Positions 47,641-61,340 are shown, numbered from the stretch's first letter. The stretch: 64,000 nucleotides of DNA from Isoetes taiwanensis (GCA_021234155.1 JAJEKV010000014.1:18446652-18510651); one strand, 5' to 3'. Notes: generated by a model from the sequence alone, not told the origin. A program made the numbers and translations.

Positions 47641-49538
47641 CCTTTTCTTCGTTCGTTTCCTTCTTTTTCTTTTTACCGTGGAACAAAAAAAAAAATGGCC
47701 TTAGCTCTTGCATTCCAAAAATAACTGACTCGCTACATTTATTCTAATACGCTGTATCATTAACTTTTTATTTTATACTACAACACGTATGGAAGGCTTT
47801 AATCACCCATGAAGAAGATTCATGCTCAATAAGCATCACGGTGAGTCGAGCTACCACCACCATGCAAATACGTAAAACCGTATACACCTCCAAGAGTAAA
47901 GGAACATGCAACAACATTTTCTAAATGTCCTGAGTTGTTGCTTATGTACATCATGATGCATTTTAGGCTAATATTTTTTTGTTCAATCACTTGCTACGCT
48001 ACACATAAAGTTCGTATATTTTTATTGTACCAATGACATGTTCGAGAACCTTGTTTTTGTAAGCTTTTATGATGATGTTTTAGATTAATGTCATCTCGCT
48101 TGGAAAACAACCCATAGGATCTTTTAAAAATTGTGGTTCTTATATCATTTCTATACTCTATTCTTTTTAATCTAGTTTCCCAAAAGAAACAAAACTTGTT
48201 AAAGTTATTTCTCAGAATAGATCCTTAAATGAAAATTTCATTTTAAATCCAGTCAATTTCCCTTTTGTTCACCCTCCAAAAATGGCACCATTCTTTCTAG
48301 AAAATAGTGGCATTTTTTGCAAAAGTTCGGGAGGCCAAAACTAACATAATTTTAGGAATCTAGTGGAATATTATTTTATTGCTGCAACTCTGTGTCATTA
48401 GTGCATTTGTTGTGGTCAATTGTTTCTAATCAAGTTTTCTGAATATACCTATTTTTGAATACCTATTCTGAAAGTAGCAAACATCAAAAGAGAAATTACC
48501 TTAAAGTCAACATTTTTGAAAGTGCATTCTTTGCTTTTGAAGCATCCTATTCTGAAAATGCCATTTTCAAAGTCTTACCGAATTTTTTGAAAAAAATCTT
48601 GAAACGGGACCGCCGGAATGGATCCGTTTAATTTGCAATCGTGTTACTCGTGAAAATGCTCTAACACTGCCGACAGAATTATCTAAGCAGTCTAAGTGGA
48701 CTCTCCACCATCACCTATATAAGTCTTCCACGAGCCTTAAGTCTGAAGAAGCTACCAAAAATTCTTTGTCAATGCCTTGGTAATCCCTGCTTATCTGTTA
48801 TGGTTGTGTCTTTAAACTCTTGAAGTGTTTTAATATTTCATTATTCTACTGTACTATAATGGAAATCTTGCATAATGTTATCACTAACTTTGTTGTGTCA
48901 TATTATACTACCATTCTGAATGCATATCCCCTTTGTGACTGATCATAAAATGATATCCTCGTACATCATGTAGGCCTATTTTGGAATTAAATAAAGCCAC
49001 AAAATATGATTCAGAAGATTTGGTCACCTTTATCAAATTTGAACTCCGAAAAGAGTAGGGGAACAGTTAGAACCCTAAAGTTGAAAACCTAAATTCATGA
49101 AGCAAAAAGGAAGTTTACCGCAAAGGTAAGATGATGTGAGATAAGAAAGATTGCTCTATTATCCCATTATTAGTTCAAACTCTTCAAAACAAAATCTGTT
49201 TGCATTTGATTGTTCGAGTACTCTAAGCATATGTGTAAACTAAGACATAAACTAACGATCTAGCCCTAAAGTTTCACAAACACGGATCAATAAGACTCTT
49301 AAACTTGCGAGGATATGAAGCCATGGTGCTCCCCACTTTATCTTCAAACCTGATATAATGTCATCAAACAAATTAATATTTATTTCCACATAGGTAAGAG
49401 GAAAGAGTTAAGATATTAGTGCTCTAGTCTATAATACAATTCCTAATGTAGAGTTTTCTTCGTGATACTTTAATTCTTGTGCATAGATATACATACTTGG
49501 CCCCACTCACCATATAGTAGTATGATAGACTCTGAACA
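47641..49538. other. No gene recognised; promoter-like TATA at ~48716
   Basis: CACCTATATAAGTCTTCC at about 48711-48728 is a good TATA context, but no ORF follows. The rest is AT-rich without long frames. Confidence 0.35.
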
Positions 49539-50268
49539 ACAATAACCCAAAAAGTACATGTTATCCTTGTCTTCTTCTAACAACAAGAACCCAAAAAGGC
49601 ATGCTATCGTTGTCTTCTTCTAAGAAAATAGAAATAAGGTCGGCATTTTTGTATGGCATGCATTCTGGTGCTGCCATGTGGTAGTTCCCTCCGTTACGGA
49701 ATGGAAATAGGCTGAACCCATTCCGCATGACTGGTCGTGCCAGTTTGGGTTAGGGTTCCTTTGTTCAGGTTTACGACCACTGCCAAGAATACTTGTACTC
49801 CTCCAACTCTTCACAAGGTAAAACTCCATCAGACTTGATCTTTTAAAACTGCTTTCTGCCAAGATCTTCTAAATCTCCACTTTTGCCAAGATCCAGCGTC
49901 TCCCATGTATTAAACTAAATGCATCCCTTCAACATAGAGAAGGACACAGGAATTCTCCAAAAACATATTGAAGTTGATTTCAAGTGTTGGAACAGGTGGA
50001 ATATGCTATTTTTGCTAGATCCAACTTTTAAAACGCTGATTTAGCGAGGATCAGACGACTACTTTTTCCAGATTTTTGAAGCCATTATTTTTGACGGATC
50101 TTCAAACTCTATTATTGAGTCTAAGCTTCTGTTTTGCCAAATCTCACCCTCTGTTTCTATTTTGTAGGGGAACCGGGAGCGGGTCACCTGCAAAACAGGA
50201 AATGGAGGACCAATCTCCATTCCCCTATACAACAAGAACCCAAAAATTGCATGCTATCATTGTCTTTT
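49539..50268. repeat. 40-bp repeat, three copies (two adjacent, one 610 bp away)
   Basis: The unit AACAAGAACCCAAAAA, then GGCATGCTATCGTTGTCTT, occurs at about 49579-49617 and about 50229-50268. A more diverged copy lies at about 49539-49579. The pattern suggests two tandem units plus a separated one. Confidence 0.75.
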
Positions 50269-53200
50269 ATGCAAAAGTCGAATGCCTTTTCCATGTTGTC
50301 CATCTTTCTTTCCGTATAAAGGAAACAAACACTCTACTTACATACCACATCTTTCAAGCCATGTCCATCCACCAGATGCATCTTCTTGAGATGTTAAAAT
50401 CTGTAGTATTCTAATTCCAATGTTTACATATTAGCAATGTTGACTATTAACATTATTGACCAAACTATTCAAAACACATAATAGAAATCTAGCACAAAGT
50501 ATGCTATGGTAATGGCAAGGAGAGGAGACTTGCTAACAAAACTAAACCAGAATATTAATGGCATAAATCATAGTTCAAAGTCATGTTTTCACAATCAAGT
50601 GAAATTGCTACTTCAAAAACAATAAAATATTCCGATACTCATTTAATTTTGCTGAATTGGCCCAAGAAGTTTTTAGGGGTGCTCAAGATGAAGAATTGTA
50701 GAAGCATAAGGACAAGTCTACTAGAGCAAGTAGAATGGAAATACATGCTTTGTTAAGAATAATGCCAAGTCAAGCATCAAAACATATACTTTAGCATTTC
50801 CCTATGTGGTTCACTAGAATTTTCAAATGAATGTGGTTATCAAATCTTACTGTGATTCGATGAATCAAGCTCTTCCCATAGATATACTCCAAAAATTTCT
50901 GAATCAGCTCAAGAAAGATGTATATATTTTGTGAAGGTGATGTTATGTATTTGCATTTAGTAAATTCCGCTGGTGTTGAGTTGTTGTTGTAGTAGATGTA
51001 GTCGACATACGGAGTTTGGGATTCGAGCGCAAATGTATCGTGTTTGGTGCTTGCATGGAACTAGATGTTACAGTAGTTTAAGGAGAAGTGTAATAGCGAG
51101 AGAACGGACGTACATGTTTCAGAAGGGGCTTTAAATCAGAAGTTGAAAGTTATGTTTTGACATTTTTCAAGTTGGTACTTTTAATAATGTGAAAATTTTG
51201 AAACCATGAGTTTATTAATAGGATGATATACATTGGAGTACTGATAGTTGATACATACGAAACAATTTATAAATAATCAAATAGTATAACAAGAGACCTA
51301 GCGGTGTGTAACAATACATGGAATACATGCAGTTCTGCCAAGTAAAGTCGCTTAAAAATATGAAGGATGTCTTTGTCAAGTTGTCACCTGAGGGCTTAGA
51401 TTCTTTTGTATATTTTGTTTCTCTCTCGTGATTAATTTCTCAGATGGATCGACTTAAAGCTCAGATGTAATGCAAGTTTATACTAATATGCCATAAAATA
51501 AGAACACCGGCCAAATTCATGGCTTAATGAATCTAAAATTCAGATGCAAGATTTGGTGAAAGTTTGCTTAGATTCTGCAATTTGCTTAAATTTTGCTTGT
51601 ATCTATCAGACGCTTGTATGTTTATGCTATTGGATTGACCTAAGAGAGGAATTCTTAAACAAAAATAGAATGTATCCCAGACTAGTGTAAGTTTTGAATA
51701 TAAATTTAAGCATTTTAATTGCTTTGTTATAATAGCAAATTTAGATACATGATTTATATATTGTTCAAACTCAGACTCATGCGTCGTTGTTGGGTTGTCC
51801 TTGCTTTCAACGGAGACCCTTGAGAAAAATCTCCCATACCATCAATGCTTCCGTAAAAATAAACCATACCATCAATGCTTGCTTACCACGTGTATCCTCT
51901 GGCCAATAAGGCCTTAGCCATCTAGTAACACTGTGAGGGTGGATGCTGAGGATACCTTTCTTTCAAAAAGTTGGCCGCTGTATCATTAAAGAAGTTGATA
52001 CGTAAGGTGATTAATATGGATGAAAAGTTCTGTCGCGCCTGGCTATTGTTTTTCCGAAGTTAAAGTCAAGGATATCGCATTGTTGTGATGCACAAGTGCT
52101 TGATAAAGTCAGACAAACACAATGAAACTAAATGTCTTCTAGAATCATTTATTCTAGACCCAAGAAGAAGCGCCTCCTATAACTCAAGCAAAATTCTCCC
52201 TTTTGGAGCAAATTTTAATATGCAAGATTTTACTTAGAAATTTCTTAGACAAAATGGTTTCGTATAATCATGTACGAAGGTGCCTAGCTGTATGCCTTAT
52301 CTCAGAATAAACATACGCAGCTTTCCTTATAGTTAACAATGTATGGATAAGGGATTGTATAAGGTAGCATACAAAATCAGGAGCGTTATAAGTTGCATAA
52401 GGAGTTTCCTCGATGCATATTATCCTGCATGTGAGTCGTGTATTACTCTTGGCTCAATGTTGTAAATTGTGCAAGTATTAATATAAGGTAAATCAGAGTT
52501 TATAGCTCTACCTTCCTCACAAATATGATTGCAAGGTTTGTAAAGACCGCAAGCATTACAAGGAGAGTTTTATCCGTGGCCGACACTCCTTATGCTGTTG
52601 TTGGAAACCGCTTTTACATATATACCTTATAAATATGTAAATTGAAACCTCCATCCTGATTTCTCCTCGCCTCTTAAATAGGAGAAAGGGGAAGTCCAAC
52701 CAATGTAATTTCACATGTAATGGCTTTTTTAAGGCTTGAATTCTCGCTCTCCAGCTTCCAAGTTGCCTCCTAACATTCAAAAGCTATGTTAACAAAGTGT
52801 ATGGACAGTGGCACTTCTTTTCACCAATGTCAAGTTTCTACTTTTCTAAAATTATTCTTATACTACAAATTGAGTTACCGCATCTGGATATTTTGCATTG
52901 GTCCCTCTAACCATTGGGTACATAGAATTACTTTGGGGAAAATTGGCCAAGAAGCCCCATGTTTGTCAACATGACAACCCATTTGTACCCACTATGACTA
53001 ACAATCCAAATGCCATGTTAAATATTTACCACCAACTCGCTTATTGCCGTGATTCCATCATTACTGATTTCACTTTACATTAAATTACTAGTAAAAATAA
53101 AAATGAAGCACGGCGCTACAATGTGCCAAATAAAATGAAACTAAGACTGTGATTTCAACTTCTCTAAACTAGATCAAACATCATTCCAAAATTACTAATA

Positions 53201-54200
53201 CTCAAATGTATGAAAAATGTCTAATACCTTTACCGCTTTCCTTTCAAGTAAATGTTTATATAGGAATTATCATTGTATGTTGAAGCCCAATCAAATGTGT
53301 ATCTAGATGATTTGAGGATTCTAGTACCACAACATTTGGAACATGTATATTTGATGTCACTCATATCAATTTGTATGGTGTAAAGACCGAATTTTAGGTG
53401 TCAAACCATGATCAAGCATCGGTGATATGCATAAATTCTTAAAGGCTAAAAATACCTCACTTTTAATAACCCATTCTAAGAACAATAAAAAATAACAAGT
53501 AATCTAATTGTTTTACTGCAAAAAACAAGTAACAAGTAATTTGGTCATTACCCCTGCCGTAAAGTCTTCTAAAGGTGCTTTTACTAGGTTACCATAGAGT
53601 GCAACCTCCTGCAAGACAGAGGCTGTTCTCCATATCGAGAGGGTGAAGCTGCTTAAATTATAGTTCAAAGTCACAACCCTCCATGGTCGGAGGGTATGGC
53701 TTTCACCAAGACCTTGATAATGAAAAAAGAAGCAAGAAATTTGCCAAAGAAATAGCCGTCTTTTGATCCACTTGAGGGCTATATACTATTTGGTTTCACC
53801 AAATATCTAAAGATTATAACAGGGGTTTTTTCTCGTGGATTTTATAATGCTTTTGGCATGGTTTTCTATATGATTTCATCATGATTCCACGCTGACGTAC
53901 TAAATCCAGATTTCTAGAGTGCACCCATTTTTGGGGCCATATTGGATTTTTAAAGAAGAGGGAAAATCGTGGTGGTTGTGGGGCTTTTATTGTTCAGATG
54001 TTTTTTAAATTTAGGTTTCAAATATTAGGGTTAATATTAGGTGTGGTTTTGGAATAGGTTTTCTAGGTTTAGGTCAGGTAAGTGATTCAAGGTGTATAAA
54101 AAAGTTCGGGGAGAAAATTGGCTGCAGAATCTAAAGGGGTAATGTCCAAGGCGCTGTGATGGATTTGATGGCGCTTTGGTTGTGTGGCATTCTATACCTA
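50269..54200. other. No gene recognised
   Basis: Short frames only. One small duplication, CCATACCATCAATGCTT at about 51836-51880 (two copies), is the only structure I see. Confidence 0.4.
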
Positions 54201-54206
54201 AATTGT

Positions 54207-54716
54207 TCATTTTGGTTCACCGCCATGACAAGAACATGGTCCCGAAGTTGATGAATGGTAACGATATGCCCAAATGCTCTCATCTTTGGGAGCATTGATC
54301 ACGAGACTACGCAGCTCGATGGGTAAGATTGGAGATGCGCATCTAAAACTGCACAATTTCTTTTCAGAACATGTTAATGCTTTCCCGTGATTCATTCCAA
54401 TCAAGTGTCTTTTAGTGTACCAAGATGAAGGCTTAATGCATAACGCTTCAAAGGCGGAGTTTGTCATAATTGACCTTGAAAGGATGTACCGCATGCGGTT
54501 CACAGTAAATTGTAAGATGGTTTTGATCTTGAAGGTTTTAGGTTCCCGTGGTATTTGATAATCACTCATTATACCATTGTTCCTATCAATTGTACCATTC
54601 AAAAAGGACGCTTTGTCGCTAGTCATCAATTTCATACGCATATGTGCGCAGTTGTTGCTTCGCTCCATCAAAGAGTAATAAGGTAAAAGCATTGAAGCTA
54701 CGAATCTAACATGCAC
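54207..54716 (-). pseudogene. Ty1/copia reverse-transcriptase remnant
   Basis: A 169-residue minus-strand frame has, in the right order, SDKASFLNGTIDR (compare the copia RT block DVKxAFLNG) and ALCIKPSSWYTKRHLIGMN (compare the block around YGLKQxxRxWY and the following helix). The distance between them is longer than normal by about 10-15 residues, and the catalytic YVDDL block is not seen. The N-terminal 30 and C-terminal 40 residues do not match. No LTR, primer site or integrase was found around it. I consider it a likely but eroded copia fragment. Confidence 0.45.
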
Positions 54717-55569
54717 GTGAATTTAACATGGATGTTAAAGATGCTAAAAGTAGCTTGGTGGGCAAGCAAAAAATGTGCCTTGGTAATACGATCCTTTTTA
54801 AACTTGCCTCAGAAGGTTTTAGCATATCTCTATATCTTGTTGTAGCCGGAATGTGATGATTTCTTTGTCAGTTGATGGCATTAAGTGCATGAAGTGCACA
54901 CATTTCTAACTTGTACAAGCTCAAGAACCTTTTTACTTTCAACACTCTACTTCATTTTAATCGACATCCTGCAACAACAAGAATTTGAGGCCACATTGGC
55001 AAAAGTTGGCATATCAAGCCGCCCCTGCACTCCCCTTGCGCTGCAATATATCCTCGCACTTTAAAAGGTAATATACATGGATAAATTGTTATGGGCATAG
55101 ATGCCAAAATCGAGGTTAAAGAATCGAGATGAATCGAGGTATGCTCATCATGAAATCTCACATCAGAAAATCTGCTAAGAGGTATTTGCAACCGTATCAT
55201 TCGCGGGTGATTTCTGGCCCGTATCATTCCATATTTGTTGGATATCTTGCAATTGAAGCGGTTACAGATTATGTGCTTAGACATACTCAAGACATGTTAT
55301 CATATGCACTAAAGATATGCATGACAATGCGCTTTACAATAAGGGGGTATTTAAAACTATTTTGACAAATTGATTCTTGAACTAGTAGTAATCGGCTTTA
55401 TATTGGGCACCATGGCCCCTTCAAGAACCTTATGATAAAAGTTATCGTTGTTTTTGCCCATTTTATAACAAAGTTGTGTTTGCATATATTCGGGCTGCTT
55501 CGCATGTAATGGAAATAATTTGTTTGTCTTTTGATGTTATCAGGTTTTTTAGTAATTAATGCTTAGGAC
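54717..55569. other. No gene recognised
   Basis: Frames at 54952-55290 (minus) and 55129-55365 (plus) overlap each other and have no recognisable domain. Confidence 0.35.
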
Positions 55570-55680
55570 CCATAAAGTTTACCTATGTTTGTTTTAGCTA
55601 GGCCCAAAGGGCCAAATTTTTTTTTAATATAATAATCAACACACAACTACCATTAACATTATTAACATAAACGGCATCCT
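55570..55680. repeat. Dispersed repeat, copy B (partial)
   Basis: It carries TGTTTGTTTTAGCTA, the hairpin core GGCCC-3 nt-GGGCC at 55601-55613, and then ACTACCATTAACATTATTAAC, as in the first part of copy A at 118-205. Confidence 0.75.
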
Positions 55681-55839
55681 TTGCTTTTGAGTAAGGGTGG
55701 AAGTCAGTAAGAGAGTAACTAGTAAATTTGAAGTTTCCAAGTGCTGACGAGAATAAGAATGGTGTTTTCTAAATACTTGTGTTTTATATATGCAAAATTG
55801 TATTCTTTAACAATTTGGTCAACGGTAACCAATCGCATA

Positions 55840-56231
55840 TAATGTTTGTTTTTGTTAGTGGCCCCAAGGGCCCAAATTTTTTTAAGATAACTAACACATA
55901 AGTACTATTATAATATTAATTAACACAAATTACCTACAAACTATTATATATCTAACAATTTTAAATTGTAATCCTTAAACCCCTCTTTGGTTTGGGTGCA
56001 TATTCACACTAAGTTACGTAGGGCAACAGAGCTCCCAAAATATATTTACAATACATACAAAAATTAACACCATTAAGTACATTCTTCAACCTATAAGATT
56101 TTGCAAACCTTAATATACGCGATACAAAAACTTGTACATGCATAAATTCTACAAACGAGGATCGCTATGTACCTGGGCCCAGATCTTGGAATAAAGGGTA
56201 AATATGCCCATCCCGACAGCCTCTCGCTGTC
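55840..56231. repeat. Dispersed repeat, copy C, with internal inversion
   Basis: It starts like copies A and B (TGTTTGTTTTTGTTAG, hairpin at 55860-55873). At 55986-56036 it matches copy A at 232-282 in the same direction. From about 56060 to 56231 it matches copy A at about 271-440 in the opposite direction (AAATTAACACCATTAAGTAC near 56061 to CTCTCGCTGTC at 56231). The last 170 bp are therefore inverted relative to copy A. Confidence 0.8.
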
Positions 56232-56240
56232 TCTAGGAGT

Positions 56241-56299
56241 AACAACAAAACAACAAACAACAAACAACAAACAACAAACAACAACAAACAACAAACAAC
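56241..56299. repeat. (AACAACA)n microsatellite
   Basis: Alternating AACAAC and AACAAACAAC units. It starts directly at the end of the inverted segment of repeat copy C. Confidence 0.95.
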
Positions 56300-57985
56300 T
56301 CTCACACCTACCCTCGTGGTTTAGAAAACTCAAGCACAGATGTTGAAAGACAATATATTTGGCATGTGGAATGGGCGTAAAGACAATATAAATCGGTGCC
56401 TATTTCCCAAAAATTCATTACCGACTCATATATTCCAAACAAAGTATCTGACCAATCAAATATAAACACAGACCTATACAAACTTGATTTCTATTTAACT
56501 ATGAGCATTTTCAAAAATTATAGTCTTTAAAACAAATTCCTCAAAGATTTTTGTGTTCCATACGCCAATATGGTTGGGTTGGTCTTGATTCCAACCGAAT
56601 GAGATGATATAATCTTCTACATCTTCCAAAGCAGACTTACTTGTGAAGTCACGTAAACAAGCTCCGTATCATTTACAGTTGAACATGCCTTGAAACATTA
56701 CTAAATTTCATCAAAAAATCTTGTAGGCATAAGGGAGGATAATGATAAACCGTGTGAAATGAAATTTCTCTAGTGGTGTGCTATAATACACTTTGGTATG
56801 CCTACCACTTCATTAGTAAGTGAAGGTGGTAAATGCTTGTCTTAAGACCATTTTCTCTCCATTAGTCGCTTGTATTTGTACATGACAGAGTGAAGTCAAT
56901 CGATAGAGTGAAGTCACGCAGGACACGTAAGAGTAAAACGATATGATTATGTCTTTTGACCAAACTCAGATGCCCCTAACGTAACCGGGAAAGCATGCTA
57001 TATTAACATGGGAAAGCATGCTATATTAACGCGGAAGAATTGTAACAATCCCTCTCAAATAGATCAATTTTCCATCCAAGATGGATTCTATCACCGGGCC
57101 TAAAAGCCTTAGGAACTTCACTTTGCATAAATATTCCAAAATTCAACTCTAGCAATAAATTCTACTTCTCAATCAAGCGTAATACATCAAAGATATCACA
57201 ATTTTGCATGTTTCATCAAGGTTGTGTGTAACACGCTTCACCGTCTCCGGAAAAGACACCTTTGTTTCGCATCTCTGATGTGTTGTGTGATATCCTCCAT
57301 ATGTATTACCTAATTTACATCGCAACCATTACATGCGTTGAAACTAACTCGTGAGTAAACAAGCCTCAAACTCAAAGTGTAGCTCGGGGATCTTCTATAA
57401 TACCCTTCCAACATATTAAGTTGCATTGTAATAGAATAAGCATGAAATACAATAAGGAGATATGGCCCCAAAGATCATTCTCTAAAGATCTATGCATGCA
57501 TAATACGTAAGTGAGGCACATCCGTTTACACAAGTGACATCAATGGAAGGTTCCTCATCAGGGCACCCGCCTACTTCCAAAGAACACTCAATAATGCTGT
57601 GAACTCATCTAATCTCTCGCATAACATGTACAATTAAATTAAGTAAGAATCCAAAACTAAAAATATGCACACGGAGGGCACAATTATACTTGAACCCATG
57701 AAACCCCACCAACAAATAATTCACAATTGTCTTAATAGTCCTAGGTTTTAAACCTTGATCACAATTCAACACCCTAGATTCCCTCCAAATCATTATTAAA
57801 AGATTTTCAAGTTTAAGCAACTACAATCCAAAACCATTTCCATTTATCTACCTTTGATGTTGACCTTTCAAAGAAGAAACATACGTGTTGAAGCTGATGC
57901 CCTCATGTTGCAAAACTTCATGAGATGCTGCTTCTTCCCTAATGAAAAATCAATTATATGAACAAGAAGCAAAAAGGTTGATGCA
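56300..57985. repeat. Mostly featureless; 2 x 23-bp duplication at ~56989-57033
   Basis: GGGAAAGCATGCTATATTAA occurs twice in tandem at 56989-57033. The frame at 57605-57820 (minus) has no clear homology, though it lies where the gypsy element downstream of integrase should be. Confidence 0.5.
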
Positions 57986-57989
57986 CATA

Positions 57990-58240
57990 TGGTAACCGGC
58001 TACGCATTCCATAATCCCAAAGCATACACCAAATGACACCTTGTTTCAATCACATCCAGTATTAACAGCGATGCTTCAAATTTGGGAGTAGTTTTCGCTC
58101 GCAGAAGCTCTCTTGCTGGCTGCAATCTATCAATTTTATGCGTGCTAATGACCCATGGCTTCCTATTCTCAACAATATCTAATGCCCATTTGACAAAAGA
58201 CCTAAAAGTCGCCATGGGAAACAATTTGTTCTATCGTAAT
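57990..58240 (-). pseudogene. Ty3/gypsy integrase fragment
   Basis: The minus-strand frame at 58000-58224 starts with FPMATFRSFVKWALDIVEN and continues ISTHKIDRLQPARELLRAKT and LLILDVIETR. Gypsy integrases begin their catalytic core with P-x-x-P-F-x-x-W-x-x-D-(F/L/I)-(I/V)-G-P, then a strand (...HKxYILVAxDYxTKWVEA...) and (FLxxxIVTRFG). The order and spacing fit, and the first catalytic Asp is present in ALDIV, but the strand is corrupted and nothing recognisable follows ETRC. Just upstream (58230-58280) another frame may hold the end of the zinc-binding region. It is a fragment; no LTRs were identified. Confidence 0.6.
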
Positions 58241-60542
58241 CGATGTGATTATTTCTTATGTCTATAAAAAGACAAATACCAAACGCTAATAGAATCGTAA
58301 ACATCGCCACCATGTATAAGCATTTATATAGCCTAGAGCATAATGCATATAGATGATTTTCACAAATAAGCACCAAAGTAATGGGTGCTACATTTGATGC
58401 TTCAATATAACTCGACCGATAAAGAAAAATGCTCAAAATCCCAAATAAGAATCTCTCAAACACTTCCATGTAGTATAATATGTTAAACAAATTTCCAAAT
58501 AAGCCCCAAATACTTAAATCCAAAGCATTTTCTACATGCCCAGACCGATATGGTGCAATTGGTAAATTAGGAATAAGAGTCCCAATCAACATTTGATCAG
58601 GCAACACAAACCTTGACACCAATTATTTGGTAATTGCCAGCGAAGATATTAAGAAGGCGTAAAGGTGACAACGCCTTCGTTGTCTCAAGCAGACAATATT
58701 GGCAAAGATAATTGGTATTTCGTGAAGAGCATTTAAATATGCTATCCTAAGAATTCTACAAGAGACTATTTGGTCATAGTGCTATCGTAACTATATTACT
58801 CTTGAAGGAGAATGGGAATAGTCTTCTACTAATGCCGACAATTGCTACACGCGACACTACATAATTGATCATGTAACTCCTATATCACTTTATTTAGCCG
58901 TAGGACACAAAGCTACACTTTTAATCTCATTTTATAATATCGTGAAAAGAAGAGAAGTCATATTGGTTCTCATACTACACCACGCAAATAAGCATTAGCA
59001 AATATCTTACCAAGAATATCTCAATTGCCTCTCAAGACCCATGGAAGACGCTTAATCTTAACCCACATCATTCTTCCAACCTTCAACTCAAACTTCATAG
59101 CTTCAGATCTCTCGTGGACTCTACACATCAACTTTTTCCGATTCATCATCTAGTACCAATGAATGCAAAATTGCAAATTTTAAGAATTGCATGCGCCTCG
59201 CAAATAGAGTATGTTAGTATCAAGGTAAGACAAGGAGTACGAAGAGTCGCATTTCCTAAACCACTCAAGCTGAATGAAGAAATCAAATTCATATGAAAGT
59301 CTATTTTGATTGTAATTTTGATCCTAAATATTCACCTCCCCATCTCGTAAAGTACTTTAGCAAATTCCGCGGCGTACGCTTCTAATGCAGGATCACCAGA
59401 ACAATCGCCATCGTCACGTAATCTTCGCATCTCTCCAAAACAAACAATGGTAGCCAAAATCACCTAGAACAAATATTAAGTGAATCTCACATCGACAAAT
59501 CCAATCCTCGACTCCATGCATGTATGACTCCACCAAAAGGAGAAACCCTACATAGTGACATGCATCCATGTAAAAGATGCCAACTATTATACCCATTCTC
59601 CCTCAAAGCCATATTCACAGTGATGAGGGCGTTAAAATTAGCACTCAATTGCATCTAAGCCGCTAGCTTATACTGCATGCTTGAATAATGTAACCGCAAT
59701 ACAGTAAAAAGAATCACCGCTATAGTAGGATTTTACCGCTTATTACCTTCTCAGAGTGTTTAATCTGTGCAAGAGCACGTGATAATAAACTATTATCTAC
59801 AATTCAAAGTCTATATAACCTTTCAATAAGACTTCGCCCCCTAAAGAAAGGTGAAGTTTAATAAAAATACTTCAGCCAATTTAAATTAATTCTGTGAGTA
59901 AAACCAAAAGTAATTATAAAGAATAATTGCTTAAAACAATAAAGTTCAAATTTCAAACCTAATTTTGTTTTCCACACCAAACATACGCCCAAGATGGGAC
60001 AGTTGGAATAACCAAAGATCGACTTCAAGGCCCTTTGATTCTTCCAGATGATGATAATATATCTCAACGCTTTTTGGTTACAAGCCTAGCTTGAGTATGC
60101 ACTCGGCAAGGCCCAAGAAGAAATTAGCTAGATAAGGCATTGCTTTAGAGTACTATTTGGGAAAGCGTAACAAAAATTGCGAGCATGAAGAATGCCCTTG
60201 AATTCATTAGGAGACCATGCAAGGGGTTTCCCATAAAAGCTTTCCGAAATTTAGGTAAGAGTATGTTCTTACATATGGTGATGTCTAACTTAGCACCCAT
60301 ACGAAGATGAAGGACAAAGGTTACATAAGTTAAAATCAATGAGAAAAAGGATCGAAAGCAAACACTGCCGTGACTAATTACATACCCGCCGACTATCCGC
60401 ATCGATAAGAGCCGCCCATATTATCGCTTCGATCTCCTCGATGGCCGATCCCTCTTCAGGCTGCCACTCCTAAGCATGCGAGTCGTGGAGTTCTTTACAT
60501 CTGACCGAGAGTTTACAGGAAATAGGAAGTTTGGAGCAGTCA
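58241..60542. other. No gene recognised
   Basis: AT-rich sequence. The 147-codon frame at 58179-58622 (minus) is hydrophobic low-complexity sequence and overlaps the integrase fragment in another frame. Nothing else is supportable. Confidence 0.35.
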
Positions 60543-60588
60543 CCAGCATATACCTAGGATATTCTAGCATATACCTAGGATATGCCAA
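60543..60588. repeat. Tandem duplication, 2 x 22 bp
   Basis: AGCATATACCTAGGATAT occurs twice, separated by TCT, at about 60546-60585. Confidence 0.85.
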
Positions 60589-61340
60589 AACCCCACATAA
60601 ACAAGGGTTTGCCCCCCTAGGGGCAACCCAAAAATTAAATAATTATCTATCGATCTCTAGATATTATGGCATGTCTGATCCTACCCATTAAACAAAGGTT
60701 TGCCTTTGGCGTCTTGTGAGCGAGTTGTTTTTGTTGCCACATAGGCAAAAACTATCCCCAAAATTCACATAAAAAAACCCATTAAAATAGATAGCCTTTA
60801 TTCAAGGCAGTTATTGTCATAAAACTCATACAAATATTCTTATTATAGTATTATATTTATCTTGCTCCCACTCTAAAGAGATACAAATAACCTAAGGAAT
60901 CAAGCCACTCAGCCATGTCACTGCAATAGAGAGCTTTTGATAAGGTTAAAAATAAAAAGGGAAAAAGGAGGGACCTACTAGAATTAGAAGTGGTTTCAAT
61001 GTCTTGTTCTTGTGGCTTCTTCAGTTGGCAGAAGAGCAGGACCATCTCCTCTGGCTATTGTGATGTAAGCTCTGACACAAGCCTATAAACTCCTCCAAAG
61101 GCCAACCTCAGCAACATACCAATTGCAAAAATCTTACCCTTGACCATCACCTTATATGCCTTAAATGCTTAAAAAATTATTGTGCAACTGTTGTAGTGTT
61201 GTAGGTAGAAGCTTACAATTCACTTGTTTGCAATGGATAAGCTTCGATTGGTCACGTGACGAATCTTCTTCTTTGTCATTTTTAGAATTAGGGAATCTTA
61301 CTCTTTATAATCTGAAACATATGTAATTGTGTTTCACATT

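Noticed and set aside
55105-55365. 78-codon plus-strand ORF that I briefly read as an Alba-like DNA-binding protein
   Set aside because: The expected Alba motifs are absent on careful reading.
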